A stretch of 64,000 bases of DNA from Rhipidocladum racemiflorum (lineage: Eukaryota > Streptophyta > Magnoliopsida > Poales > Poaceae): positions 57,087,712-57,151,711 of the forward strand of contig CM070576.1 of the NCBI GenBank assembly GCA_036346355.1, written 5' to 3'. Below, in pieces: positions 11,907 through 23,685 of the stretch (position 1 is its first letter; the number at the start of each line of letters is the position of its first letter). Under the pieces are notes generated by a model, which saw nothing but the letters and a program-made list of their open reading frames with translations, searched no databases and was not told the DNA's origin. A program made the translations under genes and the position numbers.

Positions 11907-12987
11907 GGCATCTTCACTGCATCGACTAAATTCTCATGCTCACCTTGTGAGCCATTAGATTCATCGAATTTTACATCATAGGTTTCTTCAACCAAACCAG
12001 TTGAATTATTAAAAACTCTATAGGCTTTAGATTTAGAAGAATAACCTAACATAATACCTGAGTCACACCTTTTTAAATTTACCTAGGTGTGTCCTCTTTT
12101 TGTAGATGTAGACCTTGCACCCGAACACACGAAAGTAAGTAACATTTGGTTTTCTTCCAACCAAGCACTCGTAAGAGGTTTTCTTGAGTAGTCGATGTAG
12201 ATAGAGTCTATTGATTGCATGACAAGCTATGTTGATTGCTTCAGCCCAAAAGCGTCACAGTGTACCATATTCATCCAACATGGTTCTTGCCATTTCAATA
12301 AGTGTTCTGTTTTCTTTCTACTACACCATTTTGTTGAGGAGTATAAGTAGTGACAGCTCATGTTTTATTCCTAGCTCAACACAAAAATCAATGACATTAG
12401 TATTAACAAACTCAGTTCCATTGTCACTCCTGATTTTCTTGATGGGGCAATCAAATTCATTTTGAGCCCTTTTTGCAAAATTTTTAAAGATTTTTCCAAC
12501 TTCACTTTTATTAGGTAAAAGAATACCCAAGTGAGCGAGAGAAGTCATCCACAATGACTAAACAGTATGAGTTACCACCTAGACTGGCATAAGAGGTTGG
12601 GCCAAACACATCCATATGCAGCAGCTCTAGAGGTCTAGTGGTGGACATGATATTTTTAGTAGGATGAGAATTTGTAACTTGCTTACCGGCTTGACAAGCA
12701 CTGCACAATCTATCCTTTTCGAATTTTACATCTTTCAAACCCACCACTAACTCATTTTTAAAAAGCTTCTTCAAATTAGACATGCCTACATGCCCAAGAC
12801 GTCTATGCCAAAGCCAACCAAGAGAGGCTTTTGCCAACAGACAAGTCGAGATGCATGAGGAGTTAGAGTTGAAATCAACTAGATAAAGATTTTGAAATCT
12901 AAAACCTTTGAAGATAAGCTTTTCATTTTTGTCAAAAACAGTTACTCCATCAAGAGAAAAGGTACAATGGAAACCAAGATCACACAA
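11907..12987 (-). pseudogene. Copia integrase, multiple frameshifts
   Basis: The open piece at 12987-12511 carries the zinc-binding H-H-C-C region (HRRLGHVGMSNLKKL then CSACQAGKQ) and the first catalytic Asp in LLHMDVFGPT. A shifted frame (12554-12321) has the second Asp in IRSDNGTEF. Just after GIKHELS the frame breaks again next to CTGTCA, before the third catalytic residue. The C-terminal half down to 11907 reads only in pieces. Between integrase and RT there is an acidic, low-complexity linker. Confidence 0.88.
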
Positions 12988-13710
12988 ATGAGCGATCGAT
13001 AAAGATTGAAATTCAGTGAATCAACAAGAAGCACATTATCAATTGAATAATCATTAGAGATGGCAATCTTACCATTTCCCTTTACCTTTCTTCTACTATT
13101 ATCACCAAAAGTAATTTTGTGACTTGAATTACTTTCTTTTTCAACTGAGGTGAACATTCTTGATGAGCCGGTCATGTGTTGAGTACATCCACTTTATCAA
13201 TTACCCAGTGATGACCACCACTCTTGTAGTTCACCTGAATAAACAGAATCATTTCTTGATTTTAGGTACCCAAATGCTTTTGGGTCCATGGATGTTAGTT
13301 TCAACAATTTTGGGGCCAAAAGGATTAATAAGCAAAGATTTGGGCACCCAAACAGCTTTAAGCTTTTTATCAAGATTAGAGGGGCCGACAAATTTCACAT
13401 TCATTTTTCCCCTGAAATCTTTAAACAACATGTAATGAGCATCAACCATGCAGTTTCTTTTAGCCTTTGTTTCTGGCGTGCTTGCATACATGCATACATT
13501 TGAACTGTGGTCAAATCTATGATGATAGCAGCACTTAGTGCTTTTCTTGACAAAATTTATCTTGGATTTTGGCAAATAATCCTTCTTGGGCACATTATCT
13601 GTTTTATATCCAATGCCTCTTTTGCCCAAGGTGACTTTTTGCTCCCCAAGAATTTTATCAAGAGTGACACTTCCGAAAGCATTTTTCAAGACCTTTGTCA
13701 AATTTAGCAA
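12942..13710 (-). pseudogene. Linker with second zinc-knuckle-like motif and protease, frameshifted
   Basis: The piece at 13710-13249 has a Cys/His cluster (CCYHHRFDHSSNVC) and repeated WVPK motifs, typical of the region ahead of protease in this lineage. The protease active-site Asp-Ser-Gly lies at about 13185-13200, where two extra bases break the frame inside the motif. The downstream part (13175-12942) resumes with MTGSSRMFTS and ends in IVPFLL. It would process Gag-Pol if intact. Confidence 0.8.
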
Positions 13711-15466
13711 TTTTTGACCTTAGCTCTTGATTTTCCAACATGAGACTTTCAGTACACAAAGCATTTCTATGATTGTCATTAAGCATGCAGGAAGAGCTAG
13801 CAATAGGAATTTCATCACAAGTCAAATCACAGGTAATAGATCTATCATGAGTGGAAACATTCTTTGATTTGCTTGTAGTTAATTCCTTACTCATTTCTAG
13901 TTCACAGTGTTTGACAAGCAAGTCATCATGAGTCTTAATAAGTAATACATGAGTTGCATTCAAGGAATCATGAGCAGTTGTAAGTAAATCATGATTGATG
14001 ACAAGATCATTATGAGCAAGAGTGAGATTATCATGGACAATATTGAGCTCATTATGGCTAGTCTCCAAACAGTAAAACTTGTCTTTCACTTCTTCATACT
14101 TAGATTCAAGAATCTTGACCTTAGAGACAAGCAAGTCATTATCATCATTTAAACTGGCAATAGTTTTCTTAAGAGATTTATCCTTAGAAGTTTTAGCACA
14201 CAAGGCATCATTAAGCTCTTTAATGATCTCCACTAGCTCATCATAAGAAGGAGAATCATTTACCTTGTCCTCATCACCTCTTGCCATAAGACAAGCAGGC
14301 GAGAGAAGGTGAAGGTGGAGTAGATTCATCCAACGCCAGTCCAGCCAACCCCTTAGACCTTGAACCACCTTCATCATCAGAGGAGGAAGAAGAGGATTCA
14401 TCACTTGAACTTTCTTCATCTGAGACCCATTCATCAATATGTGCCTCCTTCTTTCCCTTTCTCCAATGTTTCTTGGAGAACTTCTTTCTGTGATGAAACT
14501 TTTTGCGACTGTTGTAGGCATTTTCTTCGGTTTCTTCATCTTTGCCCTTGCCCTTCTCCTTGCTCTTGTTTGGACATCGTGCAGCTATGTGTCCCTTTTC
14601 ATTGCATTCAAAACAGGTAATATTCGAAAAGGGGTTTTTCTTTGAAAACTGATTATATACCTTCCCTCTGTCTCTGGCATTAACTCTTCTCATGATTTTG
14701 TTTGCAGATCTCATAAGCAAGGCCAGTTTCCTGACGTCTTCGTCTTCATTACAGCTTGACACATCATCTTCTTCACTCGATGACTCTTCCACCTTATCTT
14801 TGGCTTTGAGAGCAATAGATTTCTTCTTGGGTGCATCTTCTTCAGCCAAAGTAAGTTAGGTAATGCAGAAATCTTTCCTAGTAACTCAGTAGGTGTCAAT
14901 TTTTTTAGATCTCCACTGTTTGATAGATAAGTTATCAAGCTGTGATAAGCACGAGGCAGCACCCTTATCATTTTCCTGCAAACTTCCACATCATCAACCT
15001 TAGTACCAAGACCTTTAAGTTCATTGACAATAGGATTAAGTCTAGAAAACATATCATTGGCATTTTCCTGAGGAAGCATTTTGAACTGATCAAACTTTTC
15101 TCTAACAACAAAATACTTTTCTTCTTTCACATCAGAGGTACCTTCATGAATTTCTTGTAGAGTGGTCCAAATATCATAAGCAGTAGACAAATTACTCACT
15201 CTATCAAAAACTTCTATGCTAAGACAGGAGAATATAGCATTTCTAGCCTGAGCATCATATTGCATATTTTTAATTTCTCCAGGAGTGGGTTCTGAGGAAG
15301 AGGACTGTCCATCAGGTATGACGCGTGGAGGTAAAGGTTTTTCTGTCACTCTCCAAACGTCATAGCCGACAGCCTCAAGATAACATCTCATGCGAATTTT
15401 CCAATAAGCATAATTTGAGCCATCGAAAACAGGAACCCTTCCTACACTAACAAAGAGCAGACCCAT
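13658..15466 (-). pseudogene. Copia gag with zinc knuckle and coiled-coil tail, frameshifted
   Basis: The first piece (15466-14711) has the copia Gag signature VPVFDGSNYAYWKIRM, then a helical region (DRVSNLSTAYDIWTTLQEIH). A second frame (14849-14274) carries the CCHC knuckle CFECNEKGHIAARC with basic and acidic Ser-rich flanks. A third frame (14539-13658) is a long coiled coil (NDLLVSKVKILESKYEEVKD with LAHNDL-type repeats). Gag packages the element RNA. Breaks lie near 14850 and 14300; ordinary translation would stop early. Confidence 0.88.
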
Positions 15467-15515
15467 TTCCCTCGGCCATTACCCAAGCTGATTAAGCTTG
15501 AACAGGGTAAAACCT

Positions 15516-15527
15516 GCTCTGATACCA
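15516..15527 (-). other. Primer-binding site (initiator Met tRNA)
   Basis: The minus strand reads TGGTATCAGAGC two bases after the 5' LTR, complementary to the 3' end of plant initiator tRNA-Met. Confidence 0.93.
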
Positions 15528-15529
15528 CT

Positions 15530-16984
15530 TGAAAGGATCGGTAAGGCCTAGAGGGGGGGTGAATAGGCAATTTTAAACAATTTAAACAAGACAAACTAAA
15601 CAGTTTAAAGATAAGATCTAAGCAGATAAACAGAATAAGCACCAACAGACTAAGAACAACTTAAGCAATAGTGAGAACAAGAAAAAGACAAACTATCACA
15701 CAGAGACAAGAGATTTTTCACCGAGGTTCAGAGAGAAATCTCCTACGTCCCCGTTAGAGCACTTCCTCAGAAGTATTGCTCCTCCAGTAACTCACAGAGG
15801 CAGTACTGGATTTTTCACTATTGTAACTCTTTTTACCACTTTGGTGAGGTGAGTCAAAACCTCTTCACAATAATAGTGGCCTTCCACAAACACGGTTGGA
15901 CAGGTCGCACTAAAATCACCAGCAAACCGTCTAGGAACAGCTAGTTCCAAGAGTAATAGACCATCCACAAGCCCTGTCTCTTGGTTCACTAGAAACAACT
16001 GAAACTAGACTTTACTAGGAGCTGTAAGAGTGTAGGATTTTTGTTTTTCAGAGTGGAGCTTGATCTCTTTTTGGAATTTTGGCTTTCAGATGCTAGATGT
16101 CAAAGAGATGGCAAAAGTTCTATTTTGGGAGAGCCTCTGAACTGTTTAAATAGGCTACAGGAAGCAAATAGCCGTTATTGGCAACAGGTAGCCGTTTGCC
16201 AATGTCAGACTGAAGTGACAAAACGAAATGATTGTATCTGACAAGGGTTGATAAAAATATGCAAGAGGCTCAAAGAACTACGGACCCAAACCAGCGAAAA
16301 AGGCATCTACGTCGGACCAAGAAAGTTGGTCCGTCGTACACATGCTTTGAGCAAATGCTGGTCCGTTGGGAGAGTTTTAAGAACAAGTTTACAACGGACC
16401 CAAAAACTTGGTCCGTCGCAGAAGGAGAGCTTACTGGTTATACATCAACAAAGGAATTGGATTGAACACCAGAAACCAGTAAGTTTTATGTTTACAACGG
16501 ACCCAAAAAGGTGGTGCATTTGTAAATGGAAGCTTTTGGTCCGTTGTAGCATAAAAGCACTTGAGAGATTTTCAAGGAAAACACAAGCGCAATGCAGACC
16601 CAAAAACTTGGTCCGTTGTAAATGGGAAACGCTCGGTTTGAGTTCTGTTAGAATTTGATTTGAAAAGGATATGAACTCAAACAAGGTTTAATAAAGGAAT
16701 CTGAAATGATTTAGCTTAAGCCCCAAGTTGTTTTTTTTAAAGAGAAATCCTAGGAACCAAGAATTTAACTTGTGCATAGTCCCTCTTTATAGTACGGTTG
16801 AAACCCGGAAAAACTTATCTAAAAAGACTTGAAAAGACTTATGAGCTAAAGGACTAAGAATAATGAAACCTTAATCTTGATCCTCTTTTCTGATGAAATC
16901 TGATAAGACTGATTTAGTTGATCATCAAGCACCAAAACCCAACAAATAATTTAAACAAATTATTAGGGGGCCTAGATGCTTTCA
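15530..16984 (-). repeat. 5' LTR of the SIRE-type element
   Basis: It is 1455 bp, in direct repeat with 4806-6245, starts TGAAAGCATC on the minus strand, and is followed on the plus side by TSD CTGAC at 16985-16989. It should contain the element's promoter; no TATA box was assigned with confidence. Confidence 0.95.
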
Positions 16985-17411
16985 CTGACACACGATTTTG
17001 ACAAAAAAAATTGGTCGATTTTGATAATAAAAAAAACCAAGCGTTTTTTATTGCATGAATTTTTTGATTTTTTTTAAAAATTTGGCTAGTTTATAGATTG
17101 ATTTTAGCTGTCAAGCCAGTTCGATACGATGGTTTTGGATTGTTTTGTGAACCTTGCCAGGACCGCATCCAACCATTGCCAATTGGTATGGATCGATCAG
17201 GGCAATAAAAAAATCCAAATAATTTGCTAGTTTCCTCCTTTTTCATGCATGCGTGCTGGCATGCTTAAGTGTTCAGAATTAATCACGCAACATATGCTTA
17301 TGTGTTAACTCTAATTCTAATTCATCACAGGCTTAAGTATTCACTATCAATCGCATCAAATATATACATATGTACATATGTACATATGTATATATAAAAG
17401 AATGGCTAAGT

Positions 17412-17566
17412 AACACTCGAGTGTTTTTTTTTTGTTTGTGAGCACTCAACTTGGGGCCTATAAAGAGAAGGGTGGTGGGGAGAGATGGCAAATTGATTGG
17501 ATCAATAGATCTAGATCCAAAGGCTACAAATTTGAGTGCTCACAAACTAAAAAAACACTAGGTGCT
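17412..17566. repeat. Fold-back MITE-like element
   Basis: The left arm (17412-17449, including TTTGTGAGCACTCAA) is inverted at 17532-17566 (TTGAGTGCTCACAAA). The spacer is about 80 bp. Superfamily unknown and TSD not clear. Confidence 0.65.
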
Positions 17567-18030
17567 CCCTAGACACCCCCTATATATATATTAACTACTT
17601 GATGCCAAAAACGTTCTAGTTTGAGTTATTAACGTGCAAATTGTACCGATGTAACCACATATTTTGTCGATATCCGAACATTTAAATTTAATCACGCAGG
17701 GCGGCTACTTTCACCTAATCTAAATTACATGAGAAATAAATCTTAAATAACAGCTAGATGATCCTTCATTTAACAGAAACAGGTTTGCTGATCTAGGCGC
17801 CAGAAGCAAGTGGATTCCGCTGCAGACAACGGGAGTTGTTATTTGCTAATGCTGGGGCTGCTAATGCACATGAACTTCCACAGTTTTTTCTTGGGTGTGT
17901 GTAAAGGAACTGTACGTCTTCTAAATTAAGCTAGAAGATAGGACTCGTGACAGCAAGTCCTCGACCATCCATCGCACCTAAATACATTGCCGACACGGTG
18001 TTTCCTAACTCTCCGAGTATTTAATATAAA

Positions 18031-18230
18031 TAAATTTTACGGTGAATTATATTTGTAGTATAAAATGTGTAGTAGAAATCATATCTAACCGTTGATTTGT
18101 TAAGGGTGTTTCTACTACTCTACTACCAGACGTAGTCTGGTAGTATAAGTAAACTCTAGTTAATCTGATCCATTGGATCGAAAAGAATGATGAACAGTTC
18201 ATATTCAATTTAGTATACCGTAAAAGAGCT
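18031..18230. repeat. MITE, copy A of a three-member family
   Basis: The ends read TTTTACGGTG and, inverted, TACCGTAAAAGAGCT. The body closely matches 34721-34914, and the ends resemble the TIRs of 22095-22486. By eye copies A and B are around 85% identical. Confidence 0.7.
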
Positions 18231-19127
18231 CGTAATACACATAGTTATATGCAATCTTTTCTGCTGTGTTTTCTCAAAAAAAGATATCAGGTCGACAGTG
18301 AATTAGTTTGTTGCAAGGAACTAGTACAGTCTCGTGTTTCACCTTCACGAACAGTTTGTACATCATGACTCAACGAGACACCATATATCAGGCATCAGTC
18401 CTGTGTGGTGGTCAGTCAGTCACGAGTCTCCCGACAGAAACGGATGCCGGAATCACATTTTGTTCCATTAAGCTCCACACCGACCTATTGGAAGCTTCAT
18501 CTCATATTCTCATCAAGAAAAGGATTTTGGGTCGTCTGCACTGTTCCCTTCGCAATCGATGAGGGATTCCGGTCTTCAAATGTAAAGCTATTATGATGCA
18601 AAAACTTTCGGTCCTGCCGTGCTAGTGCGCTCCTCTCGTGTGAAGTTTCATTCCCAGTGCACACTTGACTTTGACAGAGGCTTGGCTCTAAGAGGAAATT
18701 CTGGAATATTTTCTTAGAAGCTTACATGCGCTGTGCTGCTCTCCGTTCAAACGAACAACTCGTTAAAGTTTGGGCTAATCTTCAAGGCAGAATAGAACGG
18801 ATTGCAGGGCAACTACAAAGAGTCTCAGTGCAGTCACCGGCCTGTGACTTCAGTAGTGAGCCAGAAATTTCAGCATACTTCGTGCATGTGGTTTCTGTTC
18901 AGTTTTTCCAACTGGACTTTCAGACCGTCCCACTCCTGCATCATGCTATGCATTCGTGTTTCCTACCAGTCGAGTCGCCTCCTCCTCCTCCTCCTTCTTT
19001 TACTTTAAAAGAAATCACGCAAGAATGAATGAATATATGCTGCTTTTGTGAGTGCTCTAGTGACTAGTAATTTTTACATGTTCCGTTTCCACTCTTGGTA
19101 CTCACTCACCACATGCACCGTTACTAA

Positions 19128-19437
19128 TTGTGTGTTTGGTTGGAGAGTGAGGTGGAATGGAATGGTGCTATTCCAGATTTCAGGGATGGAATGGTTTCAT
19201 CCCAGATTTCAGGGATGGAATGGTTCCATCCCAGATTCTCAGACATGGCCCACTGTCACTCTCACATTCCAAGTGGGATGGCTGCGTTCCAGAAAATTTG
19301 TAGAATCTGGCCGTCCCGAATCTAGAGAGAATATTCTCTTTTCTGGAACGAAGTCATCCTCAGCTCTCCAACCAAACACTAGACTTGGTGGGATGGGATG
19401 ATTCCATTCCACTCTATCCCACTAACCAAACACACAA
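19128..19437. mobile_element. PIF/Harbinger (Tourist-like) MITE, TSD TAA
   Basis: The terminal inverted repeat TTGTGTGTTTGGTT (19128) matches AACCAAACACACAA ending at 19437. TAA occurs directly outside both ends (19125-19127 and 19438-19440). The interior has GGGATGGAATGGTTTCATCC-type repeats. It is 310 bp with no coding capacity. Confidence 0.85.
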
Positions 19438-19440
19438 TAA

Positions 19441-20144
19441 AAGTCGTTGAGAGGGACGTACGGTTAATGCACTTGCGCGGCATAGGTCCAGATCGCGCCA
19501 ATTGCACGCGTGTGGCCATGGCGCCGAGGCACGTCGCACGCAGCATACACATGTATCCTAGCTCCCACCGGTTCCACGGCGTGCGAAACGACGGCGACCG
19601 GCCCTGTGTTTGGCGTTTGGTCTCTGCAGCCTCCTTTTGATTCCGACAGTTCAACACTAGAGTCGAAAACGTGAGGAACGCCAGCTCTCGACTCCTGGTC
19701 TTGCCTTGCGTTGCGCCTGGTCGGTCATCTGCATGCACACAGTGACGCATGCCAGAGGAATTGCTTCCACTATATATCTAGTCTTTTGGCTAATGGTTTA
19801 TGGTATTACCGCCTCTTTTCTCAAGATCAGTGGGGAAAACTTTACAACACCGTATCGACCAGACCTAGAGTTGTCAAGTCATTAGTCGTCAGAGGTTGTC
19901 GGATTCGTCCAGGTCTTAGGGGCCTTTCCCATTCCAAACCAAGTCGGTCATCTCTTAAAGAAAAGATCGGTCAGGTGCATATACACATGCGCATGTTCTT
20001 GCTTGAGGTTCAGTCTCCAGAAAAAGATTTTGTTGCTGACCTGTGGTCGTAGGTAGTGTAGCTAACAGAATAGTTTGTTTACTTCTATTCCGTTCTCATA
20101 TACTTAGCATTTTAACCCCAAAAAAGGTGTTTACAAATACTTAA
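19441..20144. other. Intergenic, no feature seen
   Basis: It is moderately GC-rich up to about 19740. The short ORFs match nothing I recognise. Confidence 0.4.
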
Positions 20145-20147
20145 TTA

Positions 20148-20342
20148 GGGTATGTTTGTTTTTGCTTTTGATTATAGATTATGGCCCCAAAAGCTGAATA
20201 AAAAAAATAAACAACCTGGTTTTTACAATCTAACCCATCCATATATACTAGAATCCACAGCTTTTGGAGAATCAGCTTCTCTACAACAACAATTCAGAAT
20301 CAGCTTTTAGAAAATCCAAATTAAGCAAAAACAAACAAGCCC
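20148..20342. mobile_element. PIF/Harbinger-like MITE, TSD TTA
   Basis: The TIR starting GGGTATGTTTGTTTTTGC is inverted as GCAAAAACAAACAAGCCC at 20342. TTA flanks both sides (20145-20147 and 20343-20345). It is 195 bp and non-coding. Confidence 0.85.
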
Positions 20343-20345
20343 TTA

Positions 20346-22086
20346 GTATTTTGTGGTTCCAAGGAATATTCTCTTAAACTAACAGATTAAGGCCATGCTT
20401 GGTACATGAAAATTTTCTAATTTGCGGAAATTGAACCATTTCATTTGGAAATTTTTGTTACAAACAGAGCCTAACATAACCCATTTCTCCCTGTTGCTTG
20501 TGCCTGAGATATTATTAGAAGCCATTTTAGTAACATCATCTATAATATCATAAAAACACATGACACATGATTTATGACTGCTAAGAAAAAAAATATGCTA
20601 AAAATCCAAAACTCACTTACCCCTTACAAAAGTCATGTTTAGTTTAATGAAAACTCTTACAAGCCCATTTTACCATCCAATTACCCCTTCCCATTTTCCT
20701 CCTAATTTCTAATCAAATAGTGACACAATAGCACTTACTTTCGCCAAAGATGCTATGATGAGAGAGAGGGAGGCCACCAGGGAAGAGAGAGGCTGGTTAG
20801 TGGTCCCAGAGGCAGACCCAAGAATTAGAGTTAAGAGGGACCAAATAAGGCATACAATGTAGAAGCCGTTGCTTTTTTAGGCTTTTTTTTTTTTTTGGAG
20901 AAATTTAGCCTTCTTTCGTTCGAATTTACGAAACTAGCTCTCTTGGTGAGCTTGGAAGGCGTGGCAGGCGACACGAGTCACCTGCCGCACTAAGGGAGCT
21001 CTGCAGGAATAGCCGAATCGGTAGCCACCTACCGAGCTCGGTTGGCTCGGAAGGACGGAGATTAACTACTAAATTTTATTAATTAGTGAGTTAATTAAGT
21101 GATTAATTAAGTAGTATGATTAAATTAGTGCTTAATTAGTGGATTTGATCTTGCCAAGGAAGCGGAGCTCGGCACGAATCTTGACGAGGCAGGTGATCTG
21201 CCAAGCTTCCGAGCGCGGGAGGTGATTTATGAGGGCCAAATATGCAAATGATATTAGAGGGGCTATATTTAAAAAAAAAAGCTTTAACAAAGAGACTATA
21301 AAAGCGAAATATTCTACTTCAATAATATTTGATAAGAGATGCCAAATAATACTATCAAATTTTGTTGTAGTGGGAGGAAAAGAGCCTACTTCTCTTGTAA
21401 TGCCACTTCAGTCACATGTAAGTGTGCTCCAGCCCCCTACAGCTGGCCACCAGTAAGTACTATCATTGTATGCTCGTTGTATTATGAATTGATGCGATTT
21501 TTGTCTCTCTATTTGATGTTATTTTGTTATAATTTAGTATTAAAGTACATCAACTTGTTTTCTTTGTTAGCTATCCTAAGTACGTAAGTAGTGCGTCCTT
21601 AAGTTGTTTGATGAAATACTTATGGATATAATTAACATTTATAGCATATTTGTAAGGCGGGCTACTTGAATATAGAAAAAGAATCGTGACACCACCTCAA
21701 AAGAGAAAGCATACATGTATGATCTAAAGATACGCAAGATTGCAAGGGGCTTGCCGCCAGTTATTGTCGGTCTTTGCATTTAATACGATGTAATTCACAA
21801 GATTTTAGCTAGATCAACCGATCTAAAGTTAGTTCTATTTTTTCGCTGACTACTGGGTTAATCCACAAACCCCCTCTATTTTTGTTCTCGATACGCCACT
21901 TGCTAATAAGGACTCTACATCTAGAATTATATAATGAGTAGCTCTGCCTTTCGCGATTCTTTCTATTATCTAGTAACATCCGAATATAAGGATGTATTTT
22001 TTTTAATAGAATTTTTAGCTTATTTTCTCTTAGCAGCTGTAAAACCATGCAGACTACGATCTTGAGTGTGGGCCATCCTACGCGAT
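20346..22086. other. Intergenic, no gene recognised
   Basis: At 20940-21230 GC-rich words (GGCAGGCGACACGAGTCACCTG and related) appear twice in diverged form around an AT-rich TTAATTAGTG stretch, suggesting a decayed element. Nothing else could be supported. Confidence 0.4.
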
Positions 22087-22094
22087 AATTTAAA

Positions 22095-22486
22095 GAGTTC
22101 TTTTACAGTGCACAACAATGAATATGGACCGTTCATTGCCTTTAATCCAAAGGTTAAAAAAAATTACATCAAGTTATGCTACCATGTGTAGTAGAATGTG
22201 AGGAGGGGTAGAATAGTAAAAAATTTCAATACAACGGATGGGTAAAACTGTAAATGAATTTTTTTCTCCCACCCGAAGCCCATTTCTTCATCCCCATCGG
22301 AAGCCGTCCCTCCGTCAGTGTATCGCGCGTCGGAGGACCTCGACGACTCGCTAAAATTACGTTAATACCCTTTTAAAATGTAATATTTTTATTTGTAAAA
22401 GTTCATAATACCCTACCAAATCAATGGTTAGATCTAATTTATACTACCATAATATACTACAAGTACAATCCACTGTAAAAGAGCTC
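22095..22486. mobile_element. MITE, copy C, with 8-bp TSD AATTTAAA
   Basis: The 16-bp TIRs are GAGTTCTTTTACAGTG (22095-22110) and CACTGTAAAAGAGCTC (22471-22486). AATTTAAA lies directly outside both (22087-22094 and 22487-22494). An 8-bp duplication fits the hAT superfamily. It is 392 bp and non-coding, with ends related to copies A (18031) and B (34721). Confidence 0.85.
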
Positions 22487-22494
22487 AATTTAAA

Positions 22495-23192
22495 AGGGGA
22501 TGCTTCCACGATGCTACTCGAACTCTTACGCCCTATATGGTCACTGGGTGTTCCGTGTTTTTCATTTCATACACATACTTGTGTGTTAATTACGGTGCAA
22601 ATGCATGCACTTTTGGTTTAGTCTTAATCATGCGAAGATATTTGGTGACAGTGATTTTCGTTGAAATCCCTCTCGTCTTCGGTTTCCATGTAGCCTTTTC
22701 CACGTACAGTTTGTTGGCTTTAGACAACTTGACCTGTCTCTTAACAAAAATCACTTAGTTTCTTGCAAATGAGTTGCACCGTTCCGACTAATTCAGGTGT
22801 AATTTACATCCATGCATCTTCATAGAAATCTTGAAAAGCCTGTGACTATAAGGTTTGACTAATTGGAAATTTTCTTTACTAATTGACTCGATCTTCAGTC
22901 GTCACTGTCCGTGTATTTCGAACGTCATAGACAAGTAAGGTTTCGTAATTTCTTCAGATTTTTTTATTCTTTCCAAAAGGTATTTTCTGCTAGCTATTAC
23001 CAATTGAGAACCAATCTCAACCTATGCTCGTGAGATAGCTCTCTATATACACTGATGAGGGATATATAGATTCTCATTGATCAACTAGGTAGTTACTCAA
23101 AAAACCAATGGCGGACGCATGATTAAAATTTAGGAGGTGCTTCAGTCTTTTTCTTCTGCCTCTAATCTTCGTGGACTGCATTCATGGTGTTC
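22495..23192. other. Intergenic, no feature seen
   Basis: No ORF of recognisable type, repeat pair or RNA gene was seen up to the CATAG duplication of the solo LTR. Confidence 0.4.
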
Positions 23193-23685
23193 CATAGTGT
23201 CGACGATTGGAGAACGGGCTCCCGCCGAGCTTACTTGTTGAATGAGGGATCAACAGGGGCCCCTTTCTGCCAAAGGTGTAGCATCGAAGATGCGGGAGAT
23301 GGTCCATTAGAACAGACAGAAACACAAGGATTTTATCCTGGTTCAAGCCTCTCATGATCGAGATAATAGCCCTACATCCAGTCGTCTGGTGGCGTTTTTC
23401 TCTATTGAAATGATGGATACCAGCCCCCCTCTCTCATAGGGGCTAGGGGGATTAAATACAAGATACTTGTGTTATATATATGGTAACTACCCTCTACAAT
23501 CGCGCCACGCTTCCATATTTCCGGCGCACCTTCCCTGGATCTTCGGCGAATTAGTTGCCACTTTCCTTCTTAATGGTTTGACCGAATCCACCGAGCATAA
23601 CCCGAGCTTCCACGCAACTTCCTGAGCACGGTTGCTCGTATTTGCCTGGCATGCTCGTAGCTGAGCACTCCAGCTCGTGCGACGG

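Larger units (their letters stand above)
4806..16984 (-). mobile_element. Ty1-copia LTR retrotransposon, SIRE/Maximus-type, 12.2 kb
   Basis: Two direct LTRs (4806-6245 and 15530-16984) flank a minus-strand interior in the order PBS, gag, coiled-coil linker, protease, integrase, RT-RNase H, a long third-ORF region, polypurine tract. This order, integrase before RT, defines Ty1-copia. LTRs of about 1.4 kb, the coiled-coil segment between the gag zinc knuckle and protease, and almost 4 kb between pol and the 3' LTR point to the SIRE/Maximus (maize Opie/Ji-like) lineage. TSD is CTGAC on both sides. Every ORF is interrupted, so as written it is non-autonomous. Confidence 0.95.
16990..19124. other. 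Intergenic, no gene recognised
   Basis: It starts with the resumed AT-rich repeat interrupted by the copia insertion. It holds a CATATGTA microsatellite (about 17365-17395) and two MITEs listed separately. Small ORFs at 18308-19028 show no family resemblance. Confidence 0.5.

Noticed and set aside
23330..23360. GGTTCAAGCC resembling a tRNA T-loop
   Set aside because: No acceptor or anticodon stem; it lies within the solo LTR.
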